From assembly GCA_023388315.1 (NCBI GenBank), contig JAEWGM010000008.1:66577-130576 (forward strand): a DNA stretch of 64,000 nucleotides, in the 5' to 3' direction. The stretch is from Bacteroidota bacterium (GTDB taxonomy: Bacteria > Bacteroidota > Bacteroidia > Bacteroidales > Dysgonomonadaceae). Shown here in pieces: positions 1-8,907 of the stretch (positions are counted from its first letter, which is position 1; each line of letters starts with the position of its first letter). The notes beneath the pieces are model-generated. The model saw nothing but the letters and a program-made list of their open reading frames with translations. It had not been told where the DNA came from and ran no database searches. Position numbers and translations under genes: made by a program.

Positions 1-55
1 AAATCGCGCACAATTTGGCTATAATGCGCTTGGTCTAATATAATCATTACTGCTT

Positions 56-3000
56 TCATGCTTCTATTGTTTTAAGTTTTGATTGTGACAAGGTGGCGTT
101 GTAGCGCGAAACGCGTTCAAAGTTTTTCTTGCGCTGACGCTTCACTCCAAATCCACCGAATACCGAATACAACGCCGGAATAAGAACCAAGGTGATGATG
201 GTTGAGAACGTCATACCCCCAATGATGGCGATACCCAACGATTGCCACATTTCCGAACCTTGCCCGGTGCCTATCGCCAACGGAATCATACCCAAAATGG
301 TGGTGAGCGTGGTCATCAACACAGGGCGCAACCTCGATTGGCCACCGTGCACCACCGCCGTGATGATGGACATGCCGCGTTCGCGGTTCAGGTTGATGTA
401 GTCAATGAGCACGATGCCGTTTTTCACTACCATTCCCACCAACATAATAAGCCCCACAAATCCCATAATGCCCAGCGGTTCCCGCGTGATGGCCATGAGT
501 AACAACGAACCGATAAACGCGAAAGGAACGGTGAGAATAATAATGAACGGATAGGTAAGCGACTCAAATTGTGCCGCCAACACAATGTAAACCAATATGG
601 ATACAATCATCAAAAGCATACCCAACTCAGCAAACGATTCTTGTTGGTCTTCCACCGATCCGCTCATCTCAACATACACACCCGAAGGAATATCCAGCGT
701 TGCAATAGCAGCATCCACATCAGCGGCAATATCGCTCAACGCGCGGCGGTATGTGGAACCGCTGACGCTTACAAGACGCTGGCGGTCTTGACGGTCTATT
801 TGAGGAAGCGAAGCGTCTTCCACTACGTGCCCCAAATCGCGCACGCGCACACCGGCACCCGTTGGGGTGTAAATCATAATGTTTTCAATTTCTTCGAGAG
901 ATTGACGATATGCTTCGTCATAACGCACACGGATATCATATTCTTCCCCATCTTCGCGATAACGCGACATGGTGAGCCCGTTGATGCGGTTTCGGATGGC
1001 GGTGGCAGCAGTGGACATATTTAATCCGTTTAGAGCCAGTTTTTCACGATCGAAAACAATACGATACTCCATTCTATAATCTTTTCGTGAAATAACAATA
1101 TCGCGCAAACCTTCCACATCTTCAAGTTTGGTTTTCAATTCAGCGGCGAGCGCGTCGGTTTCCGTTAAGTCATACCCAAAAATATCCACCGATAGCTGGT
1201 TGCTGCCACCCATTCCTTGGTTTCCTCCCGGCGTTACCACAAACTTATCCACTTCGGGCATGGCAGCCAATTCCGCGCGAAGCTCATCAGAAACATCAAA
1301 AATGGATTTTTTCCGGTGCTTAGCCTCCACCAAACGAATATTGTAACTTATAATGTTGGGGCCGTTATCTTGCATGGAAGCAAACACGTTGTCGTCGCCT
1401 GCTTGCCCCACCGAAAAGGAAACAATTCTCACTTCGGGATAGTTGTCTTCAATCATTTGTTCAATACGATGCCCCGCTTCGCGCGCGATTTCCATACGCG
1501 TGCCCGTTGGTAGTTCAACCCGCATGGAGATATTGTTGTTGTCCGACGTGGGCATAAACTCCGTTTTCAGCGTCAATGCGCTTATAATAATTCCCCCCAC
1601 AAAAACGGCGACAACTATACCAATGGTCACGCCTCGTCTTCGGGACGCTTTATTTACCAAAACAGCATATTTAGCATCTAATTTATCTAAGAGAGGAAGA
1701 ACTTTTTTGTTGTACCAACCATCGAATTTGCTCACGCGTTTTTCTTTGTTTAACCGCATCATTTTGGCGCTCATCATGGGCGTAAGCGTTAGAGCAATGA
1801 TGGTTGACAACGCCATAATAATGGTTACCATCCAACCCAATTGCTTAAACATAACGCCAGCAAAACCACCCACCATAGTCATCGGAAGAAAAACGGCGAT
1901 AATGGTAAGTGTGGAGGCGATTACGGAAAGCGATACTTCTTCTGTTCCGTAAACAGCCGCTTGCCTAGGACGGCTGCCTCGCTCAATGTGCGTCGTAATG
2001 TTTTCGAGCACCACAATGGCATCGTCCACCACCATACCGATACAGATGGAAAGTGCCGAGAGCGAAATAATATTGATGGAATTGCCGGTGAGGCGCAAAT
2101 AAATGAACGACCCAATGAGCGAGATGGGAATGGTTACCATAATAATAACGGTTGCCCGCCAACGACCCAAGAAAACCAGAACCACGAACCCAACAATTAT
2201 CAATGCCAGCAAAATAGTTTGCAACAAGCTGTTAATGGACACTTTTACGTGGTCCGCGGTGTCCATAACGGTAACAATTTCAATATCGGGCGGAAGCGTT
2301 TTCATCAGCTCCGGCAGTTCCTTTCTAATGGCATCCACAATAGCCACGGTGTTTGAGCCCGATTGCTTTTGAACCACAAGGGTGGCGCTTCGTTCGCCAT
2401 TGGTATAATTTTCCATCACGCGAGACTGCACCGTGTCGTTTACCGTTGCCACGTCTCTCAAATAAATGGGTTGCCCTTGCACATTGCCTACAACAATATT
2501 GTTCAACTCATTACTTTCAGAAAATTCTCCTTCGAGGCGAAGCATATAAGTTTGCGAGCCCACATCGAAATTTCCGGCAGGGATGTTTACGTTTTCAGCG
2601 GCAATAACTTGCGCTATTTGCTCCAACGTAATGTTGTGAGCTTCCAATTTTGAAGGCACAACGTTTACCTGTACTTCGCGCTGTGGCGCGCCCGAGATGG
2701 ACACCTGCCCCACACCCGATATGCGGTTGAGCGGGTTGGCTATTTGCTCGTCCAAAATTTTGTATAACGCGCCCGAACTTTGTTTCGCGGTAGCAGATAA
2801 TATCATCACCGGAATCATATCGGTACTGAATTTCAAAATCATCGGATCTTCTACGCCATCGGGAAGAAAACCGGAAACCATATCCACTTTGTCGCGCAAA
2901 TCGTTCATAATGCTGGTCATATCAGACCCCCAATTGAACTCGAGCATAATCATGGATACTCCATCACGCGATTGCGATGATATTTTTTTGATATCCTCAG

Positions 3001-3220
3001 TGGAGTTCAACGCGTCTTCCAGCGGACGGGTAACATTGGCTTCCACGTCTTCGGAACCCGCTCCGGGATAGGCCGTCATCACCGACACCATATTTACCTC
3101 TATTTCGGGATATAAATCGACAGGAAGTTGGCGATAAAACATAAATCCGATCAGAACAACCCCTATGAATATCAGTGAAGTTCCCACAGGATTTTTTACC
3201 GCGGTTTCGTATATTTTCAT
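56..3220 (-). CDS. RND efflux pump inner-membrane subunit (HAE1/AcrB-like)
   Basis: Proton-driven inner-membrane transporter of a tripartite efflux pump; 1054 residues is the normal size for the AcrB/MdtB family. The N-terminus has a membrane segment at about residues 12-30, followed by a large periplasmic region. The TM4 motif GMVVDDAIVVLEN carries the paired aspartates (D399-D400) used for proton relay, and the second half repeats the plan with further TM segments near residues 865-1030. It is the last gene of the tetR-tolC-adaptor-RND operon, 41 bases after the adaptor gene. Family knowledge gives export of hydrophobic drugs, bile salts or solvents; the actual substrate cannot be read from sequence. 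No frameshift or missing key residue was seen. Confidence 0.95.
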   Translation of the reverse strand: MKIYETAVKNPVGTSLIFIGVVLIGFMFYRQLPVDLYPEIEVNMVSVMTAYPGAGSEDVEANVTRPLEDALNSTEDIKKISSQSRDGVSMIMLEFNWGSDMTSIMNDLRDKVDMVSGFLPDGVEDPMILKFSTDMIPVMILSATAKQSSGALYKILDEQIANPLNRISGVGQVSISGAPQREVQVNVVPSKLEAHNITLEQIAQVIAAENVNIPAGNFDVGSQTYMLRLEGEFSESNELNNIVVGNVQGQPIYLRDVATVNDTVQSRVMENYTNGERSATLVVQKQSGSNTVAIVDAIRKELPELMKTLPPDIEIVTVMDTADHVKVSINSLLQTILLALIIVGFVVLVFLGRWRATVIIMVTIPISLIGSFIYLRLTGNSINIISLSALSICIGMVVDDAIVVLENITTHIERGSRPRQAAVYGTEEVSLSVIASTLTIIAVFLPMTMVGGFAGVMFKQLGWMVTIIMALSTIIALTLTPMMSAKMMRLNKEKRVSKFDGWYNKKVLPLLDKLDAKYAVLVNKASRRRGVTIGIVVAVFVGGIIISALTLKTEFMPTSDNNNISMRVELPTGTRMEIAREAGHRIEQMIEDNYPEVRIVSFSVGQAGDDNVFASMQDNGPNIISYNIRLVEAKHRKKSIFDVSDELRAELAAMPEVDKFVVTPGGNQGMGGSNQLSVDIFGYDLTETDALAAELKTKLEDVEGLRDIVISRKDYRMEYRIVFDREKLALNGLNMSTAATAIRNRINGLTMSRYREDGEEYDIRVRYDEAYRQSLEEIENIMIYTPTGAGVRVRDLGHVVEDASLPQIDRQDRQRLVSVSGSTYRRALSDIAADVDAAIATLDIPSGVYVEMSGSVEDQQESFAELGMLLMIVSILVYIVLAAQFESLTYPFIIILTVPFAFIGSLLLMAITREPLGIMGFVGLIMLVGMVVKNGIVLIDYINLNRERGMSIITAVVHGGQSRLRPVLMTTLTTILGMIPLAIGTGQGSEMWQSLGIAIIGGMTFSTIITLVLIPALYSVFGGFGVKRQRKKNFERVSRYNATLSQSKLKTIEA

Positions 3221-3261
3221 TTTTATCTATCTTTAATTTTTATTCGTTGAGAAAAACAACA

Positions 3262-4281
3262 TTATTGTACAACCTGTACTTCGGTGCCATCAATCAACCC
3301 CGTGTTGCCTTGCACAATCACACGGTCGCCGGCGTTGAGGCCCGATACAATTTCATATTTATCGCCCACGCGGGTTCCTAATTCCACCAATGTGTACACG
3401 GCTTTACCGCCTTTTTCCACAAACACGTAGCGTTCGTTGGATCCGGTTTGCCTTAGCACGGCCCTATCGCTCACTAGCGGACGGTCGTTGGTACCAAAAT
3501 TCATTGTTACGCGCGCGAACATTCCGGGACGAAGGCGTAAATCGCCGTTGCTCACTTCAATTTCCACGGGAAAGGTGCGCGATGAAGGGTTAATGGTGGG
3601 ATGTATTAACGATACTTTTCCCTCGAAGGTTTCATCGTTAAGCGCGTCGGCTTGCACTTGCACGGGCATCCCTTTCACGATGCGGCTATAATATGATTCC
3701 GATACGTTCACCACCACTTTCACCGGATTAATATTTTCTATGGTGAGAATGGGCAACGCGGCAGCCACATCTCCCGGATCGTAATTGCGAGCCGTAACCA
3801 AGCCGCTTATCGGGCTGGTAAGACGCGTGTTCTCGCCCAAATTGTTCAGGGCGGTTTGCGCAACGTCTAATTGCGTTTTAGCCTGATCCAACTGTTGCTT
3901 GGATATTCCACCCACGTTGTACAGCTCCAGATAACGCTCGTAATCTCTTTTCAGCGTAGCTAGTTGCGTTTGCTGTTGCGCGTAGTTGGCGGCATCCATT
4001 GTTACCAGTGTTTGGCCACGGCGCACACTGCTGCCCACATCTACGTGTATGCTGCGAATGCGACCGCCCATTGCCGGAGCAATATTGTTTACGGTATTGC
4101 CTTCGATGGAAGCGGTGAATGTTGACAATTGATCAACCGATACAAGCCGTACTTCTTCAACTCGTACATTTTTTTTCACGGCCTCCGTTTGAGCCTCGTT
4201 TGTTTTGGCTCCGCCGCCGCAAGATGCAAGGAAAAGTGCAGCTAAGGGCGCAAATTTCAGGAAGTTGTTTATTTTCATCAT
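3262..4281 (-). CDS. RND efflux periplasmic adaptor (membrane fusion protein)
   Basis: Links the inner-membrane RND pump to the outer-membrane channel. The N-terminus is a lipoprotein signal ending LFLASC, so Cys21 is the likely lipid-anchored residue. The order then fits HlyD/MexA adaptors: barrel-sandwich (lipoyl-like) half near residues 60-85 (HVDVGSSVRRGQTLVTMD), an alpha-hairpin at about 88-145, the second lipoyl half (LTSPISGLVTARNYDPGD), and a beta-barrel and membrane-proximal domain to residue 339. It lies 22 bases after the tolC-like gene and 41 bases before the RND gene, so the three are one transcript. A possible start one codon later (M2) would not change the protein. Confidence 0.93.
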   Translation of the reverse strand: MMKINNFLKFAPLAALFLASCGGGAKTNEAQTEAVKKNVRVEEVRLVSVDQLSTFTASIEGNTVNNIAPAMGGRIRSIHVDVGSSVRRGQTLVTMDAANYAQQQTQLATLKRDYERYLELYNVGGISKQQLDQAKTQLDVAQTALNNLGENTRLTSPISGLVTARNYDPGDVAAALPILTIENINPVKVVVNVSESYYSRIVKGMPVQVQADALNDETFEGKVSLIHPTINPSSRTFPVEIEVSNGDLRLRPGMFARVTMNFGTNDRPLVSDRAVLRQTGSNERYVFVEKGGKAVYTLVELGTRVGDKYEIVSGLNAGDRVIVQGNTGLIDGTEVQVVQ

Positions 4282-4303
4282 GATTCTATTGTATTTTCTT
4301 TTT

Positions 4304-5746
4304 TTAATTTAGTGATTGAATATCGTAACCGAGTGTTTTTTCCAAATCGGCTTTGGCCGAAAGATAATCGTAAATAGCGTTGCGATACTGCAACTCGGCA
4401 TTGGTAACGGCAAGCGCGGCGGCATTTAAGTCCACTATGGTGCCCATTCCGGTTTCGTATCTTTTTTGGGTAATTTCATACCCTTTTTTGGCTTGCTGCA
4501 CCGATGATTCTGTAGCAACCACCTGCTCCACGCTTTTATTGATGAGTTCTACGCTGTTTTTTACCGATAACCTTAAGCCTCGCTCCAAATCTTTGCGTTG
4601 CTCTTGCATTTGCATCAACTGAATCTCGGACTGTCTAATGGCGTTCACTCTTTGTCCACCGTTGAAAATGGGAACGGCAAGCGTAACCCCAACAACGGAA
4701 TATGGGTCCCAACGATAGTCTCTGAACTTGAAGTCGTTGTTTTGACTCATATACATATAACTAAACGAAGAAGTGAGTGTGGGCAACCGTTGTAATTTTT
4801 GCAAATCCAGAGCGTTTTGCGCCTGCATTGCTTGCAAATCAAATTGTTTTAACTCGCTGTTGTTTAAGAGGCCTTCGTCAGCCGGAACAATGGTGTCGAA
4901 CATCGATTCTTCATAATCAGAGAGCGAACCCGCTATTTTTACCGGCATATCGGCATCAATGCCCATCAACATTTTTAGCTGCAATTCGGCGATTTTCAGC
5001 ATGCTTTCGGCTTGCAAAATGTTGGGGATAATGCTTTTCAAGCGAACGTCCGCGGTAATTACATCGTACTCGGCCACAATGCCTTGTTCAAATCGGTTAC
5101 GGATGGTCACCAAGTTCAACGAGTCGGAAGAATACGTTTCTTTAAACAAATGATAGCTGTCTTTGGCCAATAATATATTGTAAAAAGCCTTTTTCACCTG
5201 ATTGGTTAAGTCAATTTTTGACGCGCGAGATTGCTCAATAGACAACTCGAGGTCCACTTGACTCATTTGAATATTTTTCCAAAGCGATGGCACAACCAGC
5301 GGCAAACTCACGTTCACACCACCCGACCACATGTTCTTACGTCCTACTTGAATTCCTTCGTTCGGGTCAGTTGGCTCTGAGGGCATCATCGCGCGGTTAA
5401 GCACATCCAAAATTTTTAATTCTTCGGGCGTAAACTCTGTTGGATCGATGTTGCCGCCCATTCCAAAAGCGCCGTCTAAATACATGGTTTGCCGCTTCAA
5501 CGTGCGTTGATATTGACCAATGAGGTCCACTTGCGGCATCAAGGCGCCGTAAGCGCTTTTTTGGGCATACTGCTTTTTAGTGATTTCCATATCGGCCACT
5601 TTTACCGATGGATTTTCGCTCATCGCGATGGCGAGCGTCGTATTCAAATCCAGCACAAGCGTGTCTGTCTCTTGCGCGCTCACGGCACTAACCCCAAACA
5701 GGGCGCACGCGATGATTGAGAAAATGCTTACTGTTATTTTTTTCAT
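4304..5746 (-). CDS. TolC-family outer-membrane channel
   Basis: Outer-membrane exit duct of the RND pump. The 480-residue protein has a Sec signal peptide (residues 1-24, ending SAVSAQ) and the duplicated coiled-coil/outer-membrane-factor layout of TolC proteins. The C-terminal half shows the typical GYEITQKRYETGMGTIVDLN helix, which has a counterpart in the first half (LVTIRNRFEQGIVAEYDVI). It is located 8 bases after tetR and 22 bases before the adaptor. The middle (residues about 95-125) contains a Met/Pro/Glu-rich insert likely to be a loop. Function as part of this pump is inferred from operon position. Confidence 0.92.
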   Translation of the reverse strand: MKKITVSIFSIIACALFGVSAVSAQETDTLVLDLNTTLAIAMSENPSVKVADMEITKKQYAQKSAYGALMPQVDLIGQYQRTLKRQTMYLDGAFGMGGNIDPTEFTPEELKILDVLNRAMMPSEPTDPNEGIQVGRKNMWSGGVNVSLPLVVPSLWKNIQMSQVDLELSIEQSRASKIDLTNQVKKAFYNILLAKDSYHLFKETYSSDSLNLVTIRNRFEQGIVAEYDVITADVRLKSIIPNILQAESMLKIAELQLKMLMGIDADMPVKIAGSLSDYEESMFDTIVPADEGLLNNSELKQFDLQAMQAQNALDLQKLQRLPTLTSSFSYMYMSQNNDFKFRDYRWDPYSVVGVTLAVPIFNGGQRVNAIRQSEIQLMQMQEQRKDLERGLRLSVKNSVELINKSVEQVVATESSVQQAKKGYEITQKRYETGMGTIVDLNAAALAVTNAELQYRNAIYDYLSAKADLEKTLGYDIQSLN

Positions 5747-5754
5747 TTCTGTTG

Positions 5755-6375
5755 TTATTTTTTATTATTTAAGTTGGCCAAATATTCATCGATAATTTCA
5801 ATTCCTTTGTAGGTTGAAATTCCTCGAATGAAATTCACCATCATTGTAAAAAACACCTCTTGTATAGAAAATCGCGGCTTGGCTATATACACGGCTTGAA
5901 TGTTGGCAGTCATTGTTTCTTCCACCAAAAACGCAGCAATCTCAACATTCAGGTTGTCGCGAATGTAACCCGTATCAATGCCTTCTTGCAAAAATTTTCT
6001 TAAAGATATTTTGTTACTCTCGTTTTCCTCTAATAATAATTGATAAATTTTAGGATAATACTTATAAATATCTTCGTAGAACTTGGGTTTGGGAAATGGT
6101 TTTTTCACGTGAACATCAAGAATTTGCAAAAAAACCTCGGTTACATTCTCCGATGTTTTTATAATCTCTATCACTTCCCTGTTTTTTTCTTCACGTTTGG
6201 CAAGCATGCTTTGTAACAAGATATCTTCTTTATCTTTGAAGTTTTCGTAAAGCGTTCTTTTGGAAATGCCCACAGACGATGCTAGCTCGTCCATCGACAC
6301 ACTTTTTATGCCGTATTCTCTAAAAAATTCGGCCGCTTGTTCTAGTATTCTTTCTTTCAACATTTGTTCTTTCAA
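5755..6375 (-). CDS. TetR-family transcriptional repressor
   Basis: Likely repressor of the efflux operon it heads. Residues 8-55 form the TetR helix-turn-helix (AAEFFREYGIKSVSMDELASS, with VGISKRTLYENFKDKEDIL as recognition helix region); the remaining 150 residues are the ligand-binding/dimer domain, which is variable as usual for the family. The gene is first in the operon, 8 bases before the tolC-like gene. A promoter and an imperfect inverted repeat lie just upstream (6390-6420), which suggests autoregulation. The inducing ligand is unknown. Confidence 0.92.
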   Translation of the reverse strand: MKEQMLKERILEQAAEFFREYGIKSVSMDELASSVGISKRTLYENFKDKEDILLQSMLAKREEKNREVIEIIKTSENVTEVFLQILDVHVKKPFPKPKFYEDIYKYYPKIYQLLLEENESNKISLRKFLQEGIDTGYIRDNLNVEIAAFLVEETMTANIQAVYIAKPRFSIQEVFFTMMVNFIRGISTYKGIEIIDEYLANLNNKK

Positions 6376-6389
6376 AAAAATTACGGCGG

Positions 6390-6420
6390 CAAAGGTAATA
6401 CCGAAAACTCGGAATACAAA
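6390..6420 (-). promoter_or_regulatory. Promoter and candidate TetR operator of the efflux operon
   Basis: On the minus strand TTTG (6420-6417) is followed after 19 bases by TACCTTTG (6397-6390), an excellent match to the Bacteroidota TTTG / TAnnTTTG promoter, 15 bases before the tetR start. Between the two boxes lies an inverted repeat, ATACCGA (6398-6404) and TCGGAAT (6409-6415) on the plus strand, six of seven positions paired around a 4-base spacer. That position would let a bound repressor block RNA polymerase; operator function is inferred. Confidence 0.6.
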
Positions 6421-6473
6421 ATTAGTTTTCTAAGTTTTAACAAAGTTTAGGATAAGAAATTGTTACGATGGGT

Positions 6474-7298
6474 TTATAGGCTCAAGGCTTCGCGCAATAA
6501 CTTGTAACCCGATGCGCTTGCTTTTATTTTATGTCCGTTGGCTAATGTAAGCATTTGGTTTCTCTTTTCATACAATTCTATGCGGAGTATTTTTTCCACA
6601 TTCACAATGTATGATCTATGCACCCTTACAAACTTCCCAGTTGGCAAATGGGTTTGGAAATATTTCATTGTGTCTTCTTTCAAGTAATGGTTTTCGTGGG
6701 TAAAAAGCTGCACGTAATCTCCATCGGCTTGAATATAAACAATATCCGCCACACTGACAACGTGAATTTTTTGCCCCACTTTTACAACCACCCGGTCAAT
6801 TATTTCAATGGTATTTTCAGGGTTTTCTGGTTCTTCGGTAAGCAGTTCTTCCTCTTCTCCACTTTCCTGAGAAGTGCTTTCTCTTCCCACACGATGGTGA
6901 ATAAATTGCAGCAAAAGAATAATAACAAGCAGTCCGATAAAAACTTTTGCAGGCATCATTTGCCAAGTTATTTCCAAGTTTTCCCTTCCTACAACAATGT
7001 ACGACGTTAGCAAACTCCATCCGCTCCCAACCACAACGGATAACAAACCCAGCGCCGAGTAGTTAATAAATCGCTGATAACGCTCCAGCACCACATAATT
7101 GCCAAAACGAATGGCCTTGTACAAGAACAAGCTCAACAAGGCATAGAAAATCGCATCGAACAACGCCAGTATGAACAGAATGAGATACGAAAGCGAAACT
7201 AATCCGATGAATGCAGTCGCGTGTAATAACGCGTACGCAAGGCACAGAGCAGCTATTGTAATCCAACGCAAAATATGTTTGGGGAGCAAAACGTTCAT
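6474..7298 (-). CDS. Membrane-anchored LytTR-family DNA-binding regulator
   Basis: Transcription factor with a membrane sensor half. Residues 1-130 are hydrophobic and hold about four predicted TM segments (for example near 12-30, 34-60, 80-102, 112-132). A Glu-rich linker follows (about 138-160), and residues 168-274 are a LytTR domain with the characteristic IVYIQADGDYVQLFT strand and FVRVHRSYIVNV motif. No receiver domain is present, so it is not a classical AgrA-type response regulator. It lies 25 bases downstream of the LiaF-like gene and shares its transcript. Family and context suggest a cell-envelope signal, but the target genes are unknown. Confidence 0.88.
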   Translation of the reverse strand: MNVLLPKHILRWITIAALCLAYALLHATAFIGLVSLSYLILFILALFDAIFYALLSLFLYKAIRFGNYVVLERYQRFINYSALGLLSVVVGSGWSLLTSYIVVGRENLEITWQMMPAKVFIGLLVIILLLQFIHHRVGRESTSQESGEEEELLTEEPENPENTIEIIDRVVVKVGQKIHVVSVADIVYIQADGDYVQLFTHENHYLKEDTMKYFQTHLPTGKFVRVHRSYIVNVEKILRIELYEKRNQMLTLANGHKIKASASGYKLLREALSL

Positions 7299-7323
7299 TT
7301 CGAAAAATGCTATGTATTAATTC

Positions 7324-8082
7324 TTACAGAATTTCACACCCACCAAAAATTACTTCTCCGCTTATTATAAGCCGTTGTGAGTATTCTGAATGCAATTGTT
7401 TCGCAAACCGCTTGTTTTCTACACCACCTAAAACAGTATCTACTTTTGATATAACCAACCAGTCGTTGGGCAGGTAAATTTTTATGCCGCCAAAAACGGC
7501 GTTTATTTGCAGGTGCGTATCACCTTCAGGCAACGTGGTGCGGCGCAAATCTATTTCCACGCCGCCAAAAACGGCCTCTATTTGTCCGCCGCGGAATACC
7601 GGTTCCAGGAAAATATCTTCGTGGCCGCCAAAAACCACTTTTCGTTCGTAAAACCCATCGCCTCCTTCAATTTTATTGATAGTTATTCGTTCTTTGTGGA
7701 AAGGGCTCCATTGTTTTCTGAAAACTACTCTCACCACAACCGCCAACCCCATAATTATAAGCAAAACGGGCCAATAAGTGCGGGCAAAATTGCCATCCAC
7801 ACCCGGCAGCGCATCCGGATAAACGTACGCGATACGAGGTAACAAGAAAAAGGCCGCCAACACCAGCCAGAAAAGCATGCCTAAAAATTCTTTTTTGGAT
7901 ATGGCTATAAAAGCAAAAACCACAAAAATCATAGGCCAAGAGAACAGCACGTATCGCAAATCGGTGTTAAGCCATCCAAAATTAAACGCCAGAAGCAAGG
8001 CTCCACCTAACATCAACAGAAACCCAAACAAAACGCCTTTGGAGTTTCCCGATAAATTCATTTGTTGATCATTATTTTCCAT
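7324..8082 (-). CDS. LiaF-like membrane protein (cell-wall stress sensor type)
   Basis: The N-terminal half (about residues 10-125) has four hydrophobic membrane segments (LiaF TM/DUF5668 type). The C-terminal half is a beta-helix-like domain with recurring GG turns: KVVFGGHEDI, AVFGGVEIDL, AVFGGIKIYL, TVLGGVENKR, VIFGGCEIL. This is the architecture of LiaF-type regulators of envelope stress responses. I chose the start at 8082 rather than the longer frame from 8142 because a good -7 element (TATCTTTG, 8115-8108) would otherwise lie inside the gene. The LytTR gene follows after 25 bases, a frequent pairing in Bacteroidota; direct regulation of one by the other is inference. Confidence 0.85.
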   Translation of the reverse strand: MENNDQQMNLSGNSKGVLFGFLLMLGGALLLAFNFGWLNTDLRYVLFSWPMIFVVFAFIAISKKEFLGMLFWLVLAAFFLLPRIAYVYPDALPGVDGNFARTYWPVLLIIMGLAVVVRVVFRKQWSPFHKERITINKIEGGDGFYERKVVFGGHEDIFLEPVFRGGQIEAVFGGVEIDLRRTTLPEGDTHLQINAVFGGIKIYLPNDWLVISKVDTVLGGVENKRFAKQLHSEYSQRLIISGEVIFGGCEIL

Positions 8083-8107
8083 CTTATTATTTTTTAAACG
8101 TTTTGCA

Positions 8108-8139
8108 CAAAGATAAGGACAATGAGGGCCGTTCGGCAA
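8108..8139 (-). promoter_or_regulatory. Promoter of the LiaF-like/LytTR operon
   Basis: Minus-strand TATCTTTG at 8115-8108 matches TAnnTTTG exactly, with TTG at 8139-8137, 21 bases upstream. It lies 25 bases before the chosen start at 8082. Confidence 0.6.
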
Positions 8140-8308
8140 CATAAAATCGACGAATTAAACATTTTTTCCCGATGAATGAGACATAATTCCGATGAAATTT
8201 TCGTGTCGCCCATTAATCTTAATAATTTCGTAACAAATTCTTGTTCTGTCTTTTATAAAAAACCTATTTTCGGGCGATTTTTCGTTTTTATTTTCTCGGA
8301 AAAAACAA

Positions 8309-8316
8309 TACCTTTG
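8309..8316 (+). promoter_or_regulatory. -7 element upstream of the OB-fold lipoprotein
   Basis: TACCTTTG matches TAnnTTTG; it ends 27 bases before the ATG at 8344, so the longer open frame from 8176 is not the real start. No convincing -33 TTG was seen. Confidence 0.5.
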
Positions 8317-8343
8317 AAAATTAATTACATCATACAATACAGA

Positions 8344-8907
8344 ATGAATATGAAAAACTTATTTGCAACATTGGCTATCGCTTTTTCTTTTGTACTATTA
8401 ACGGCTTGCGGCGGCAGCGCCCAAAAAGAAACGTTAACCGTTGACAACGTATTGTCAGACCCCGCCGCATATGTTGGAGAAACCGTCACTGTGGAAGGTG
8501 TGTGCTCGCATGTGTGCTCCAAAAGCGGAATGAAACTGTTTATTCAAGGCAGTTCGGAAGATAAAACGCTCCGTGCTGAATCAAACAGCCAATTGGGAAA
8601 ATTCGATAAAGAAAACGAGGGCAAAAAAGTACGTGTGAAAGGCACCTTGGTGGAAGATCGCCTTACCGAAGCGGATGTGCAGGAAATGGAAAAAGAAATT
8701 ATAGCCGGCACTCAAGTCTCACACGGCGAAGGCGGCGACGGCTGCGAAACGGAACAATTGGCCGAAGGCGTGGCCGTGGGCAGTTCGGAAATGGACCGCG
8801 TAAACAATTTCCGGGCTCGCATTGCAGAGCGTAAAGCCGAGGAAGGAAAAGACTACCTTTCGTTTTATCACATCAATGCCGACTCCTATCACATTGTGAA
8901 GCAATGA
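8344..8907 (+). CDS. Lipoprotein with OB-fold (tRNA_anti-like) domain
   Basis: Small envelope lipoprotein of 187 residues. The signal peptide ends LLTACGG (lipobox), followed by a domain starting TLTVDNVLSDPAAYVGETVTV, which resembles the OB-fold found in many Bacteroidota lipoproteins. It contains a paired-cysteine motif, CSHVC, then KSGMKLFIQG. The cysteines could bind a metal or form a disulfide, but this is not known. The start is set by the lipoprotein signal and by the promoter at 8309-8316; ATG 8350 (MKNLF) is an equally good alternative. The gene overlaps the next one by ATGA, so the two are co-translated. Function is not known. Confidence 0.8.
   Translation: MNMKNLFATLAIAFSFVLLTACGGSAQKETLTVDNVLSDPAAYVGETVTVEGVCSHVCSKSGMKLFIQGSSEDKTLRAESNSQLGKFDKENEGKKVRVKGTLVEDRLTEADVQEMEKEIIAGTQVSHGEGGDGCETEQLAEGVAVGSSEMDRVNNFRARIAERKAEEGKDYLSFYHINADSYHIVKQ

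Noticed and set aside
1921..2115. Minus-strand short frame inside the RND gene
   Set aside because: Out-of-frame shadow of the transporter on the same strand; no independent start context.
8176..8343. Longer N-terminus for the OB-fold lipoprotein
   Set aside because: It would run through a -7 element and place the lipoprotein signal 56 residues inside the protein.
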